This document shows, piece by piece, positions 1-8,513 of a DNA stretch of 64,000 nucleotides. Within the stretch, counting starts at the first letter, position 1. Each line of letters starts with the position of its first letter. Both the position numbers and the translations under genes were made by a program. The notes beneath the pieces were generated by a model. That model was not told the origin of the DNA. It searched no databases and saw nothing but the letters and a program-made list of their open reading frames with translations. The stretch comes from Roseivirga sp. (GTDB taxonomy: Bacteria > Bacteroidota > Bacteroidia > Cytophagales > Cyclobacteriaceae), in NCBI GenBank assembly GCA_018402485.1, contig JAGYIY010000001.1, positions 62,001 through 126,000 of the forward strand, read 5' to 3'.

Positions 1-543
1 TACGCGCATCAAAAACGGGTAGCAGAAGAACGTGGTGGTTTAGAAGGCCAGCTTTTACCCGATACCACTTACAAAACTGGTGTTTGGAGGGAAAAAGTGG
101 GCGAAGAAGTGATGGCCTTGCATTATTTTGGACCTGCACACACTAATGGGGACAGTTTTGTGCATTTCGAAAATGCCAACATTGTGCACACGGGAGATTT
201 ATTGTTTAACCGAAGAGCGCCATTTGTAGACAAAACAGCAGGAGCTAACATCAGCAACTGGCAAGAAGTAATGGAGAAGGGTTATGAAACCTTTGATGAC
301 GATACTCTTTTTGTTTTTGGGCATTCTGGAAACGGTTATGAAATTACGGGAAAACGTGCCGATTTAAAAGCTTTCCAAAACTACTTGAGAAAGGTCATTG
401 AGTTTGTGAAAAAAGGCAAAGCAAGAGGTAAAACCCTTGAGGATTTGGCCTCAGCCACTGAAATACCCGGAGCTCCGGAGTGGAAAGGTGGCCAATCCAG
501 ACCAGTTAATGCAGCTTGGGTAGAGCTTTTTGGTGAAGGTTAA
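1..543 (+). CDS. MBL-fold metallo-hydrolase, C-terminal part (cut by window edge)
   Basis: The open frame runs from base 1, so the N-terminal half lies outside the window; 180 residues are visible. They carry the distal metal-binding motifs of the metallo-beta-lactamase fold: a His in GPAHTNGDSFVHF, an Asp in HTGDLLF and a His in FGHSGNG. The HTxGD / HTGD pair resembles the broad family of MBL hydrolases that have a secretion signal in Bacteroidota. The HxHxDH motif is not visible, so the substrate cannot be inferred. The stop codon overlaps by 4 bp that of the convergent aspartate kinase gene. Confidence 0.8.
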   Translation, partial: YAHQKRVAEERGGLEGQLLPDTTYKTGVWREKVGEEVMALHYFGPAHTNGDSFVHFENANIVHTGDLLFNRRAPFVDKTAGANISNWQEVMEKGYETFDDDTLFVFGHSGNGYEITGKRADLKAFQNYLRKVIEFVKKGKARGKTLEDLASATEIPGAPEWKGGQSRPVNAAWVELFGEG

Positions 544-1862
544 TCGGCTTTAAAAAGGTGTTCATTGAGCTTTTCTAGTGCTTTCACCTTGTTCTTGCTA
601 TCAATCAGTAAGGATATATTGTGACGGCTGCCGCCGTAGGAAATCATGCGTACTGGAATTTCAAGAAGTGCATCGAATATTTTATTCACCACTCCTTTTT
701 GTTCTGCCACAAAATTGCCCACCACACAAATGATGGTCTGATCTGCATCTACATCTACTTGACCATAGGGTTTCAGCTCTCGAAGGATTTGATCAATATG
801 ACTATCATCATCAATGGTGACAGATACGGCTACCTCAGAGGTAGTAATCATATCAATGGGGGTACGGTACTTTTCAAAAATCTCGAAAATCTTTCTTAAA
901 AAACCATAGGCCAATAGCATGCGAGAGGATTTTACCTTAATGGCTGTTATGCCCTCTTTTGCTGCCAAGGCCTTTACATCGGCATTGATGGAAGCCTGAC
1001 TGATAACCGTACCCGCTGACTCAGGCTGCATGGTATTTAAAAGCCTAACTGTAATGCCATATTTCTGTGCGGGCCAAATGGAAGCTGGGTGTAATATTTT
1101 AGCCCCAAAGTACGCCAACTCAGCCGCCTCATCAAAGGACAGCTCCGATATGGGAAAGGTTTTGTCCACCACACGCGGATCGTTATTGTGCATGCCATCA
1201 ATATCTGTCCAAATCTGAATGTCATCCGCCCGAACGGCAGCGCCAATCAGCGAGGCTGTGTAGTCGGATCCCCCTCTTTGCAGATTATCGATTTCGCCTT
1301 TGTAATTCTTGCAAATAAAGCCTTGGGTGACAAATAATTTATCACCTGCGTGTTGTGCGAGTAGCGCACTAATTTTATTTTCAATGAAAGCCAAATCAGG
1401 CTCATGATCTTCATTGGTACGCATAAATTCCAATGCCGGCAATAAACATACCTTAACGCCTTGTTCCTGCAAATTCAAGGTGAATAATTTGGTGGACATT
1501 AATTCCCCTTGTGCCAGGATATCCCGATACAAAGCCTCGTTGAAACTAATTCTTAGGGTGATGTTGAGAAACTCGAAATGTTCCTTGATCATGCTGCGGG
1601 CCTCATCCTTTTTGGCCTGAGTGCTCAACAGTTCTTCAATGAAGGCTTGATAGTGCTGATCAAGCCCATCAATCAGACTTTGGGCTTCCTGCTTTTTACC
1701 GGCAGAAAGTGCCTCACCCATTTGAACCAAGGTATTGGTTGTACCCGACAAGGCTGAGAGCACCACTATTTTGGGCTGATCATTTCGCGTGATTAATCGC
1801 GTAATGGCATGCATTCTTTCGGGTTGACCGACTGATGTTCCACCAAATTTGAGTACCTGCAT
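540..1862 (-). CDS. lysC: Aspartate kinase (monofunctional)
   Basis: Phosphorylates L-aspartate, the first step to lysine (via diaminopimelate), threonine and methionine. The 440-residue protein starts with the nucleotide-binding signature KFGGTSVG at residues 5-12, has the substrate and ATP region around LQRGGSDYTASLIG (near residue 200) and WTDIDGMHNNDPRV, and ends in about 140 residues with the look of paired ACT domains, the usual site of feedback control by lysine or threonine. No homoserine dehydrogenase domain is fused. It starts 11 bp after ribH on the same strand, so the two are probably co-transcribed. dapA lies about 21 kb away in this window. The symbol could equally be given as an ask/thrA-type kinase. 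Confidence 0.92.
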   Translation of the reverse strand: MQVLKFGGTSVGQPERMHAITRLITRNDQPKIVVLSALSGTTNTLVQMGEALSAGKKQEAQSLIDGLDQHYQAFIEELLSTQAKKDEARSMIKEHFEFLNITLRISFNEALYRDILAQGELMSTKLFTLNLQEQGVKVCLLPALEFMRTNEDHEPDLAFIENKISALLAQHAGDKLFVTQGFICKNYKGEIDNLQRGGSDYTASLIGAAVRADDIQIWTDIDGMHNNDPRVVDKTFPISELSFDEAAELAYFGAKILHPASIWPAQKYGITVRLLNTMQPESAGTVISQASINADVKALAAKEGITAIKVKSSRMLLAYGFLRKIFEIFEKYRTPIDMITTSEVAVSVTIDDDSHIDQILRELKPYGQVDVDADQTIICVVGNFVAEQKGVVNKIFDALLEIPVRMISYGGSRHNISLLIDSKNKVKALEKLNEHLFKAD

Positions 1863-1873
1863 GGCCTTGAGAT

Positions 1874-2350
1874 TTAGAAACTCAACATTTTAATGGCTGT
1901 CATGGCGGCTTCATCACCCTTGTTGCCATACTTTCCTCCAGCGCGATCGAGTGCCTGCTTCTGTGTGTTAGGCGTAAGCACGCCAAAAATCACCGGCTTG
2001 TTGTACTTCAAACTGACTTGTGTAATGCCATGCGCCACAGCATCGCAAATAAAATCAAAATGGCGTGTTTCTCCCTGAATGACACAGCCCAAACAAATAA
2101 CAGCATCAATATCCTCTTCTTGGGCCATCCATTGTGCTGCCAAAGACAGCTCAAAACTACCAGGTACATTTTTTCTAACCATATTTGATTTTGAGACACC
2201 GTGAGACAATAATGTACTCACAGCTCCATGGTATAAAGATTCAGTAACCTCTTCATTCCACTCAGAAACAATAATCGCAAATTTTCGATTCGACATGGGT
2301 TTCACATGGTCGGTGCTGAAATCACTAAGATTTTTATTTTTTGATGACAT
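1874..2350 (-). CDS. ribH: 6,7-dimethyl-8-ribityllumazine synthase
   Basis: Penultimate enzyme of riboflavin synthesis, joining the pyrimidinedione and dihydroxybutanone phosphate. Family landmarks are FAIIVSEWNEEVT near the N-terminus, VPGSFELSLAAQ, CLGCVIQGETRHFDFI and the C-terminal FGVLTP with NKGDEAA. I start it at the ATG at 2350 (158 residues). A longer in-frame ATG at 2377 lies in the loop of a hairpin that looks like a transcription terminator, so that start is unlikely. The gene is followed 11 bp later by the aspartate kinase gene. Confidence 0.92.
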   Translation of the reverse strand: MSSKNKNLSDFSTDHVKPMSNRKFAIIVSEWNEEVTESLYHGAVSTLLSHGVSKSNMVRKNVPGSFELSLAAQWMAQEEDIDAVICLGCVIQGETRHFDFICDAVAHGITQVSLKYNKPVIFGVLTPNTQKQALDRAGGKYGNKGDEAAMTAIKMLSF

Positions 2351-2361
2351 AAGCTGTAATA

Positions 2362-2392
2362 AAAAAAGGTAAGACATCTCTGCCTTACCTTA
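2362..2392 (-). terminator. Rho-independent terminator or attenuator between TPR gene and ribH
   Basis: AAGGTAAG (2366-2373) pairs with CTTACCTT (2384-2391) around a 10-nt loop. On the minus strand the stem is followed by a run of seven T. It sits just after the TPR gene and 16 bases before the ribH start, so it would end or weaken read-through into ribH-lysC. Confidence 0.65.
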
Positions 2393-2412
2393 TCAATTCA
2401 TAATGTTTTGAA

Positions 2413-3102
2413 TTAACGATTGGCAAGGGCTTCTAAACGTGCCTTTTGCTTTCGCGCTTCTAAAATTTCTTCAGCGTCTTTGTAATCCTTAATTAAAGTT
2501 GTCAAAGCCTCAATAGCCTTGTCCAAGTCTGTATTTTTTTCATAAGCCAAGGCTGCTTTTAGCAAATAGCCCGGTGCGAAATAAGAATCGTCAATGGTAG
2601 CCGCTGCAGACGCATAGTTCTTTCCAGCATCACTAAAATTACCCAACTCCATATAAGCATCTCCAATCAAGCTTTTAGCTCTTGCCTGAACAATATTTTC
2701 ATCGGAAGAAAAGTCTTCTAGATAATCAATCGCCTGTTGATACTCTCTCTTTTTAAGATAAGAAGCACCGGCATAGAAATGCGCTAAGTTGGCAACATCC
2801 GTTCCACCATAAATATTTATGATATCCAAAAACCCAAGATTTCTACCATCTCCTAACAAGGCCAAGTCTAAGCTATCGCTTTCGTAATAATACTGTGCTT
2901 GAAAAATTTCATTCTGAGCAACAATGTTCTTTTGCTCTTTCTGATAGTTCAGAAAAAACAAGGCTGTGGCAACCAGAAGTACGACTACCCCTACAATAGC
3001 TCCCATAAACCCTACAGGGCCTACCTCACCTTTAAACTTATCTAATGCCGTCTTTTTAGACGGATTTGTTTTATTTTCTTCAGAAGAACTTGTTTTGGCC
3101 AT
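2413..3102 (-). CDS. Membrane-anchored tetratricopeptide-repeat protein
   Basis: 229 residues. A charged cytoplasmic N-terminus of about 30 residues is followed by one membrane segment (residues about 31-52) and then TPR-like helical repeats, for example AHFYAGASYLKKREYQQAIDYL, ARAKSLIGDAYMELGNFSDAG and LKAALAYEKNTDLDKAIEALTTL. The layout resembles YfgM-type ancillary SecYEG/BamB proteins, and this type of gene commonly neighbours ribH in Bacteroidota; the exact role is not established. A close match to the -7 element lies 19 bp upstream of the start. Confidence 0.75.
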   Translation of the reverse strand: MAKTSSSEENKTNPSKKTALDKFKGEVGPVGFMGAIVGVVVLLVATALFFLNYQKEQKNIVAQNEIFQAQYYYESDSLDLALLGDGRNLGFLDIINIYGGTDVANLAHFYAGASYLKKREYQQAIDYLEDFSSDENIVQARAKSLIGDAYMELGNFSDAGKNYASAAATIDDSYFAPGYLLKAALAYEKNTDLDKAIEALTTLIKDYKDAEEILEARKQKARLEALANR

Positions 3103-3120
3103 CTCTTAAAAATTAGGTCG

Positions 3121-3128
3121 CAAATATA
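3121..3128 (-). promoter_or_regulatory. Bacteroidota -7 promoter element for the TPR gene
   Basis: On the minus strand the sequence is TATATTTG, an exact match to TAnnTTTG. A clear TTG at -33 is not present at the normal distance. Predicted transcription start is about 12 bases before the ATG at 3102. Confidence 0.5.
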
Positions 3129-3296
3129 TGGAAAATGTTCTACAAATGCGAAGGGTTGAAGGGGATGTATTTTATGGTTTCCATCAACGGCTTTCTTGCG
3201 TATCGATTTATCTTCAATTCGCTGCTTTAAGGCAGAAAAAAGGTAAAAAAAGTTAGCCGATCAATATGGGCTGGCTGATAATCCTTAAGGAAATGA

Positions 3297-3992
3297 TTAA
3301 TTGACCTTTCTTACATTACCGCTTCCGGCAATACTGGATTGAACACTGACCTGGTCGCCATAGTAACGAACATTTCCACTACCTGCAATTCTAACATCCA
3401 ATTGTTTCTCAACAGAAATGGTGCTGTTACCCGAACCGCTAATGGAAATATTATAATTTTGCGCTTTCATATCTTCGGCATTGAACCTACCCGAACCACT
3501 GATACTTAGTTTTACATCTTGCGCCTGACCAAACAAATTGATACGTCCTGAACCAGAAATACTAGAACTGATATTTTCAGCAATCAATTCTAAGTTGATA
3601 CGGCCTGAACCAGATACCGACCCAGTAAACCCATCCGATTCAAAGACAGATTGACCATTAATGCTACCAGACCCACTTACTGTTACTCCATTTAATTCTG
3701 GCAGGGTAACATAAACATTAAAATCATTGACCGTACTACCCCAAGAAAACCAGCGAGAAGACTGTGTAGAAATAACAAGTCTTCCTTTTCTAACTTCCGT
3801 TTCAATTTTTTCTAAATCTTTTGATTTGGCCTCTACAACCACTTGGAATGTACTGCCTTGCTTAACGTAAACATTTCCGGAAGAAGTGACAGAAATAGCA
3901 TCAAAGTTGCTGAGGTTTCTTGTTTGCTTTTCTTGGGACAAAAGTACTTGTGACAAAAAAGCGAGTGCTAAAAAAGTGTATAATGCTTTCAT
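3297..3992 (-). CDS. Secreted DUF2807 / GIN-domain protein
   Basis: 231 residues from the ATG at 3992; a TTG five codons upstream is less likely. Residues 1-19 form a signal peptide ending LSQVLLSQ. The mature protein is a putative right-handed beta-helix with many short turns marked by a Gly-Ser-Gly triplet (GSGSINGQ, SGSGRINL twice, SGSGRFNA, SGSGNSTI, AGSGNVRYY, AGSGNVRKV). This is the DUF2807 'head GIN domain' family, often labelled putative auto-transporter adhesin; its function is unproven. It stands alone between convergent and unrelated neighbours. Confidence 0.85.
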   Translation of the reverse strand: MKALYTFLALAFLSQVLLSQEKQTRNLSNFDAISVTSSGNVYVKQGSTFQVVVEAKSKDLEKIETEVRKGRLVISTQSSRWFSWGSTVNDFNVYVTLPELNGVTVSGSGSINGQSVFESDGFTGSVSGSGRINLELIAENISSSISGSGRINLFGQAQDVKLSISGSGRFNAEDMKAQNYNISISGSGNSTISVEKQLDVRIAGSGNVRYYGDQVSVQSSIAGSGNVRKVN

Positions 3993-4065
3993 TGTGTTTT
4001 TCTTCAAAGACGTTCCAAAGGTGTATAGAGTTGCTTACTGGGAAAATAAATGACGCATAGTGCAT

Positions 4066-4096
4066 AAAAAACCCCGACTGTTGGGCCGGGGTTTTC
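4066..4096 (-). terminator. Rho-independent terminator after the peroxiredoxin operon
   Basis: AAAACCCCG (4068-4076) pairs with CGGGGTTTT (4087-4095) across a 10-nt loop. On the minus strand this GC-rich stem ends in a U-rich tail and lies 19 bp after the last gene of the peroxiredoxin-thioredoxin operon. Confidence 0.8.
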
Positions 4097-4114
4097 ACGA
4101 AAAAACATCTATTA

Positions 4115-4372
4115 TTATTTATCTATTGAGCCCAATACGCGTTTCATAAAATCATTTAGAGCTTCTTTTTTACTCTTTCCTGATTGAATCATGTCGTGTA
4201 CTTCGATGGCTCCATAAAGGTTAGAAATCAATTCACCTAACACATCTAACTCTTCATCTTTTATGTTATCCGACTCTGTCAGAAACTCAAGTGTTTCAAG
4301 TGTTTCTAAGACGTAATCCTGATCATTTTTCTCAATGAAATCCGTTAAATGCTTAATTAGCGGCAACCTCAT
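4115..4372 (-). CDS. Small acidic protein linked to thioredoxin (DUF6952-like)
   Basis: 85 residues, rich in Asp, Glu and Leu and probably all helical (VLETLETLEFLTES, LGELISNLYGAIEVHDMI). The ATG at 4372 lies inside the end of the thioredoxin gene (20-bp overlap), which implies translational coupling. Small proteins of this kind occur next to peroxiredoxin and thioredoxin in Bacteroidota; I recall the label DUF6952 but could not check it. No catalytic motif or cysteine is seen. Confidence 0.7.
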   Translation of the reverse strand: MRLPLIKHLTDFIEKNDQDYVLETLETLEFLTESDNIKDEELDVLGELISNLYGAIEVHDMIQSGKSKKEALNDFMKRVLGSIDK

Positions 4373-4667
4373 CAATCAAAGTTTTAAGTACATCGAATTT
4401 ATTGGTTTGCACTTGATTTACCAGTTTACCATTTTGAAAAGCAGCAAAGGTTGGTAAATTGTCTACTTGGGCCAACTTCCTTGATTCAGGGAATTTTTCG
4501 GCATCTGCTACTACGAAAAGAGCATCTTCTCTATCACCCGATAGCTTCTTGAATTTGGGCTTCATGATTTTGCAATTGCCACACCAAGAGGCTGCATATT
4601 GCACGAACACCTTTTCGTTGCTATCAATGATTTGCTTTAAGTTATCTTGATCTAATTCTTGAATCAT
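4353..4667 (-). CDS. Thioredoxin family protein
   Basis: 104 residues, a single thioredoxin fold with the redox motif WCGNC (Cys29 and Cys32), the cis-Pro segment NLPTFAAF and no signal peptide, so it is cytoplasmic. The motif is WCGNC and not the classic WCGPC, which changes redox potential in known family members. It lies 11 bp after the peroxiredoxin gene and is the natural candidate to reduce that enzyme. Confidence 0.88.
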   Translation of the reverse strand: MIQELDQDNLKQIIDSNEKVFVQYAASWCGNCKIMKPKFKKLSGDREDALFVVADAEKFPESRKLAQVDNLPTFAAFQNGKLVNQVQTNKFDVLKTLIDEVAAN

Positions 4668-4678
4668 CTCAAATTGGA

Positions 4679-5317
4679 TTAGTGTGAACTCAAATAAGAT
4701 GCTACACCATCTCTATTGGCAGACATGGCATCTTTACCTTCTTCCCAGTTGGCAGGGCATACCTCACCTTTTTCCTGTACGTGTGTGTAAGCATCAATGA
4801 GCCTAATGTATTCGTTGACATTCCTACCCAAAGGCATATGATTAATGCTTTCATGGAAGACAGTGCCTTCTTCGTCAATAAGATAAGTGGCCCTGTAAGT
4901 CACATTATCTCCTTCTACCATGTCTAGACCTGTTTCCTCATCGTAGTTGATGGCGGAAATATCCAAGATATCGAGCACTCGAGAAAGGTTTCTGTTACTA
5001 TCTGCTAACAAATTGTACGTTACTCCTTCAATTCCACCATCATCTTTGGAGGTATTCAACCAAGCAAAATGTACTTCAGGTGTGTCGCAAGAAGCTCCTA
5101 CTACAATGGTATTTCTTTTATCAAAATCTCCTATGGCCGCTTGAAAAGCATGCAACTCAGTTGGGCATACAAATGTGAAATCCTTTGGGTACCAAAACAA
5201 CAAGACCTTTTTCTTGTTTTTTATGGCCTCTTCCAAAATGTTAACTTTAAAAGTGTCGCCCATTTCGTTCATGGCGTCCACGGAAAGATTTGGGAATTTT
5301 TTACCTACGTAACTCAT
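4679..5317 (-). CDS. 2-Cys peroxiredoxin (AhpC/TSA family)
   Basis: 212 residues; reduces hydrogen peroxide and organic peroxides. The peroxidatic cysteine is Cys51 in FTFVCPTELHAF, preceded by the YPKDF segment, and the resolving cysteine is Cys187 in GEVCPANW, so it is a typical 2-Cys enzyme. It is first in an operon with a thioredoxin and a small acidic protein. A good -7 element lies about 45 bp upstream. No ahpF is present in the window. Confidence 0.92.
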   Translation of the reverse strand: MSYVGKKFPNLSVDAMNEMGDTFKVNILEEAIKNKKKVLLFWYPKDFTFVCPTELHAFQAAIGDFDKRNTIVVGASCDTPEVHFAWLNTSKDDGGIEGVTYNLLADSNRNLSRVLDILDISAINYDEETGLDMVEGDNVTYRATYLIDEEGTVFHESINHMPLGRNVNEYIRLIDAYTHVQEKGEVCPANWEEGKDAMSANRDGVASYLSSH

Positions 5318-5361
5318 TATCTGTTTTTATTTAAATGTTAAACTTGCTAACTATTATTCCA

Positions 5362-5388
5362 CAAAGTTAAGCCTTGCTTTCAACACAA
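5362..5388 (-). promoter_or_regulatory. Promoter of the peroxiredoxin operon
   Basis: The minus strand has TAACTTTG (complement of 5362-5369), an exact TAnnTTTG, with a TTG 16 bases upstream (complement of 5386-5388). The spacer is slightly short. Predicted 5' leader is about 38 bases. Confidence 0.55.
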
Positions 5389-5484
5389 CATTACCTATCA
5401 AATTTGGTTTCTTAATAGGTTATATATTTTAACTATAAGTTTCTAAACGCATTCATGCATTTAATAACATTGATGCCAATCGAT

Positions 5485-8421
5485 TTAATTTCCTCCTTTT
5501 CCTTCGATCTTTAAACTCTCTCCTTCCTTTACTCTCTCATCCGATTCGTCAATCAGCTCGTACCCCAATTCTTTCCCTTTTAACGTTGCAGGCAAACCGT
5601 AGGCCATCCATTCCGGCATTGGTGCATCTTTGAGGTAATGATCGAAAAATTGTCCCATTCGAATGCTCAAGTCTTTTCTGTTTTTACGAAGTCTAAGGTT
5701 GTGCGCCTCGTCGTTGTAAGTAACCATCCATGCTGGTTTTTGCAGCCTACGAAGTGCCATATAAAACTCAATTCCTTGATACCATGGCACGGCGCCATCG
5801 GCGTCGTTGTGCATAATGAACAGTGGCGTATTGATATCGGGGGCACTGAATAGTGGGGAGTTTTCTATGTAAAGATCCATATTATCCCACAAAGTACCTC
5901 CAATACGTGATTGTGTTTTTTCATATTGGAACATTCGGCTCATACCACTTGCCCATCGAACGCCTCCATAAGCAGAAGTCATATTCGACACAGGTGCTCC
6001 TGCACCTCCGGCAGCATATAGGTCGGTTTTAGTGACCATATACGCAACCTGATACCCCCCCCAAGATTGCCCCTGGATGGCCATTTTGTCTTCCTTTACA
6101 AAACCCAAATCCATTACTGCTTTGGTAGCCGGCACTACATGATCCATGGCCGACTTACCAGGATGACCTAATTCATATTTGATATCCGGTACCAAAACGA
6201 GGTAATCGTTGCTTACAAAATAAGGTATATTAACCGTACTCGCACTGGGAGCCGGGCTTATGTGGCTATGCAAGGAGTTACTTCTTCTTTCGTAGAAATA
6301 GGCAATCAGTGGATATTTTTTACTCGGATCGAAATTTTCCGGTTTGTACAAAATCGCTTGCATCACTTCGCCATCATACCCGGATTCAAACTCTATCAGC
6401 TCATTGGTCCCCCATTTATAAGGGTCTTTTTGAGCATCTAGGTTTGTCCTTTTTTCCAAGCCTTCCATATCTAGATTATCTGCCACATAAACTTCTGGAT
6501 ACTGCTCGTAGGTTGACATTCGCAGCATCACACGGTCAGCATCTTCGGCCTTGGTCAGTCCATAAAGACGCATGTCTTCCATGACAATAAGGCGAGGAAC
6601 TTCAGGATTTTTCATATTGCCATAAGCATACCCTGAAGCTTTTGTCCACTCATCAAAAACAGTCAGCACAACTTTATCATCTGTCGGCACTGCCCGCTCT
6701 TCTTGGTCTAGGCTTTGGTAACGGAAAGTCCATTTTTCTACTCTCCCCTTACCTGCTGTTAGGTTAATGGGAGCTTGACGTCCCGAAGGATCGAATTTCC
6801 AGATATCATACCGATCATAAATATAGAATGCAGCATCATCTTCCGACCAGCCTGCTCCACCATAGCTACCAGGAAGTGATGGTGAGTCGTGCAATTCATT
6901 GGCAAAACTGACTTCCATACCTGAAGTCAGGTTTCTAATTTCTCCAGAAGATACTTCCATGGCAAACCAATGCCCTTCATCACCATCGAACCAAGTTAAA
7001 TATTTACCCGCCAAAGACAGTGAGGCATAGCCTTGGTTACTCTCTAAAATTACTTTTGCTTCTCCGGTTTGCGCATCTACAAGATAGAAATCTCGTGGGA
7101 TTTGTGTATCCCATGTGTATTGCACCCGATATGCTTTATCATCTACACCAATGAAAAAATCCTTATCATCTCTGGTATCGATACTTACAGACTCAAGCTC
7201 TGGCGTTTCTAGCTGTACAAGTTTTTGATTCTCCAAATGATAAATGGCTTGGTAAGACCTGTTTCTTTCTCTTCCGGCCTGAAGCTTTTGCATAGGCTGA
7301 ATGTAGGGATCATTATAAGACCAAACATCAACCTGTGGTCGTTCTTCTTCTAAAATCGTTGAATCTTCCTCATAGGCATACGTTTTAGGCAGAGGAGCTG
7401 TCCCTAAATAAATGCGTTTACCAGATTCTGAGAATCTAAAACTACCATTATCGTTTACTCTCCAAGCTTCCGGAAGTCCTTGTGTGAGTGTATCTACCAA
7501 AAGTTTAACCTCATCCATTCCATTTTTCCAATACATGATGCTGAAGGTCTTATCCTTTTCTTTTTTATCACTGGCAGTAGCCAAAACCAACATCTGTTCT
7601 CCCTCTTCATCTAGCACTATTTTTTTATAATCGGTCATTCCCTCATGAAGGGCACTGCTCGTTTGGTCGTTGACATTGTACACCCACAAACCCGAAGGGT
7701 TCTCCTCATTCACTTTATCATATTCGTAAAACAAAAGATCGCCTTTTGAAGACAATTCATATTCCATCACCCCTTCAAAGCTTTTGGTTTCGCCTGTTTT
7801 GAAGTTATACAAAACCAATTCTGTTCCCTTCGACTTTTCCCGTGGGCTCTTCTCTACTTCTACCTCTTCCTGCTTCTCTTTTTCTTTTTTATTTTTCTTT
7901 TTCTTATTGTCGACGTCTTCCTCTTCCGTTTTTTCAGGTGCCTTTTTTACCGAAGGTGGAGTTTCATGCAACCACGCCATCCACTCTTCAGATTCTCCGG
8001 GCAATTGAAAGTTTTTTACTCTGGCTACCTTGTGCATATTACCTGAGGCGAGTTCAATTACATATAATGAATCTTTAGGCATGTCCTTTGCTGAAGTTTT
8101 GGCTATTTTCAACTCCCTGACTTTTTGATACTCGGGCTTCACTTCAGCGATGATAAAATCACTATTCGTTGAAAACACATACCTTGAAACCCTCTCTACT
8201 TGTAGTATTTCTTTTGTTTCAAGGTTTTGAATTTCCAGCAGATCATCACCTTCTTGCGGAGCAATGCGATAGCCTAACCAGTTACCGTCCTTGCTTAAAG
8301 AGGTGGATGAAATGCTTTTCCATCCATCATATACATCGTGCGTCAGTGGTTTTTTCTGAGCAACAACCATCGTAACGCAAAATATGGCGGGTATTATAAG
8401 GAGTATATATCTTGTTTTCAT
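5485..8421 (-). CDS. Secreted S9 family prolyl-oligopeptidase-type peptidase
   Basis: 978 residues from the ATG at 8421, with signal peptide residues 1-22 (MKTRYILLIIPAIF...). An upstream ATG at 8475 falls on the predicted promoter and is rejected. The N-terminal two thirds look like a beta-propeller, and the C-terminal third is an alpha/beta hydrolase with catalytic Ser786 in GQSWGGY, Asp875 in NDADGAVP and His907 in DEAHNLR. Residues about 158-191 form a very Lys/Glu-rich loop. Likely a periplasmic dipeptidyl- or oligopeptidase used to digest peptides. It is divergent from a second secreted peptidase. Confidence 0.9.
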   Translation of the reverse strand: MKTRYILLIIPAIFCVTMVVAQKKPLTHDVYDGWKSISSTSLSKDGNWLGYRIAPQEGDDLLEIQNLETKEILQVERVSRYVFSTNSDFIIAEVKPEYQKVRELKIAKTSAKDMPKDSLYVIELASGNMHKVARVKNFQLPGESEEWMAWLHETPPSVKKAPEKTEEEDVDNKKKKNKKEKEKQEEVEVEKSPREKSKGTELVLYNFKTGETKSFEGVMEYELSSKGDLLFYEYDKVNEENPSGLWVYNVNDQTSSALHEGMTDYKKIVLDEEGEQMLVLATASDKKEKDKTFSIMYWKNGMDEVKLLVDTLTQGLPEAWRVNDNGSFRFSESGKRIYLGTAPLPKTYAYEEDSTILEEERPQVDVWSYNDPYIQPMQKLQAGRERNRSYQAIYHLENQKLVQLETPELESVSIDTRDDKDFFIGVDDKAYRVQYTWDTQIPRDFYLVDAQTGEAKVILESNQGYASLSLAGKYLTWFDGDEGHWFAMEVSSGEIRNLTSGMEVSFANELHDSPSLPGSYGGAGWSEDDAAFYIYDRYDIWKFDPSGRQAPINLTAGKGRVEKWTFRYQSLDQEERAVPTDDKVVLTVFDEWTKASGYAYGNMKNPEVPRLIVMEDMRLYGLTKAEDADRVMLRMSTYEQYPEVYVADNLDMEGLEKRTNLDAQKDPYKWGTNELIEFESGYDGEVMQAILYKPENFDPSKKYPLIAYFYERRSNSLHSHISPAPSASTVNIPYFVSNDYLVLVPDIKYELGHPGKSAMDHVVPATKAVMDLGFVKEDKMAIQGQSWGGYQVAYMVTKTDLYAAGGAGAPVSNMTSAYGGVRWASGMSRMFQYEKTQSRIGGTLWDNMDLYIENSPLFSAPDINTPLFIMHNDADGAVPWYQGIEFYMALRRLQKPAWMVTYNDEAHNLRLRKNRKDLSIRMGQFFDHYLKDAPMPEWMAYGLPATLKGKELGYELIDESDERVKEGESLKIEGKGGN

Positions 8422-8446
8422 AATATTTTCTTGATTGATAACCACA

Positions 8447-8476
8447 CAAAGATAAACAGGTAGGTGACTTAACAAA
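8447..8476 (-). promoter_or_regulatory. Promoter of the S9 peptidase gene
   Basis: The minus strand reads TTTG (complement of 8473-8476), 18 bases, then TATCTTTG (complement of 8447-8454), a full Bacteroidota -33/-7 pair. The predicted start of transcription is near 8441, which supports translation from 8421 and not from 8475. Confidence 0.7.
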
Positions 8477-8513
8477 GACTTCTTATATTGTTGGTTTCTA
8501 AAGCGAAAAAATC

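Noticed and set aside
3128-3256. 42-codon plus-strand frame between the TPR and DUF2807 genes
   Set aside because: It begins inside the -7 box of the TPR gene and has no recognisable features. recF, which often faces this TPR gene in the phylum, is not present.
8422-8475. 18-residue extension of the S9 peptidase
   Set aside because: The codons cover the promoter, and a good signal peptide begins at the downstream ATG.
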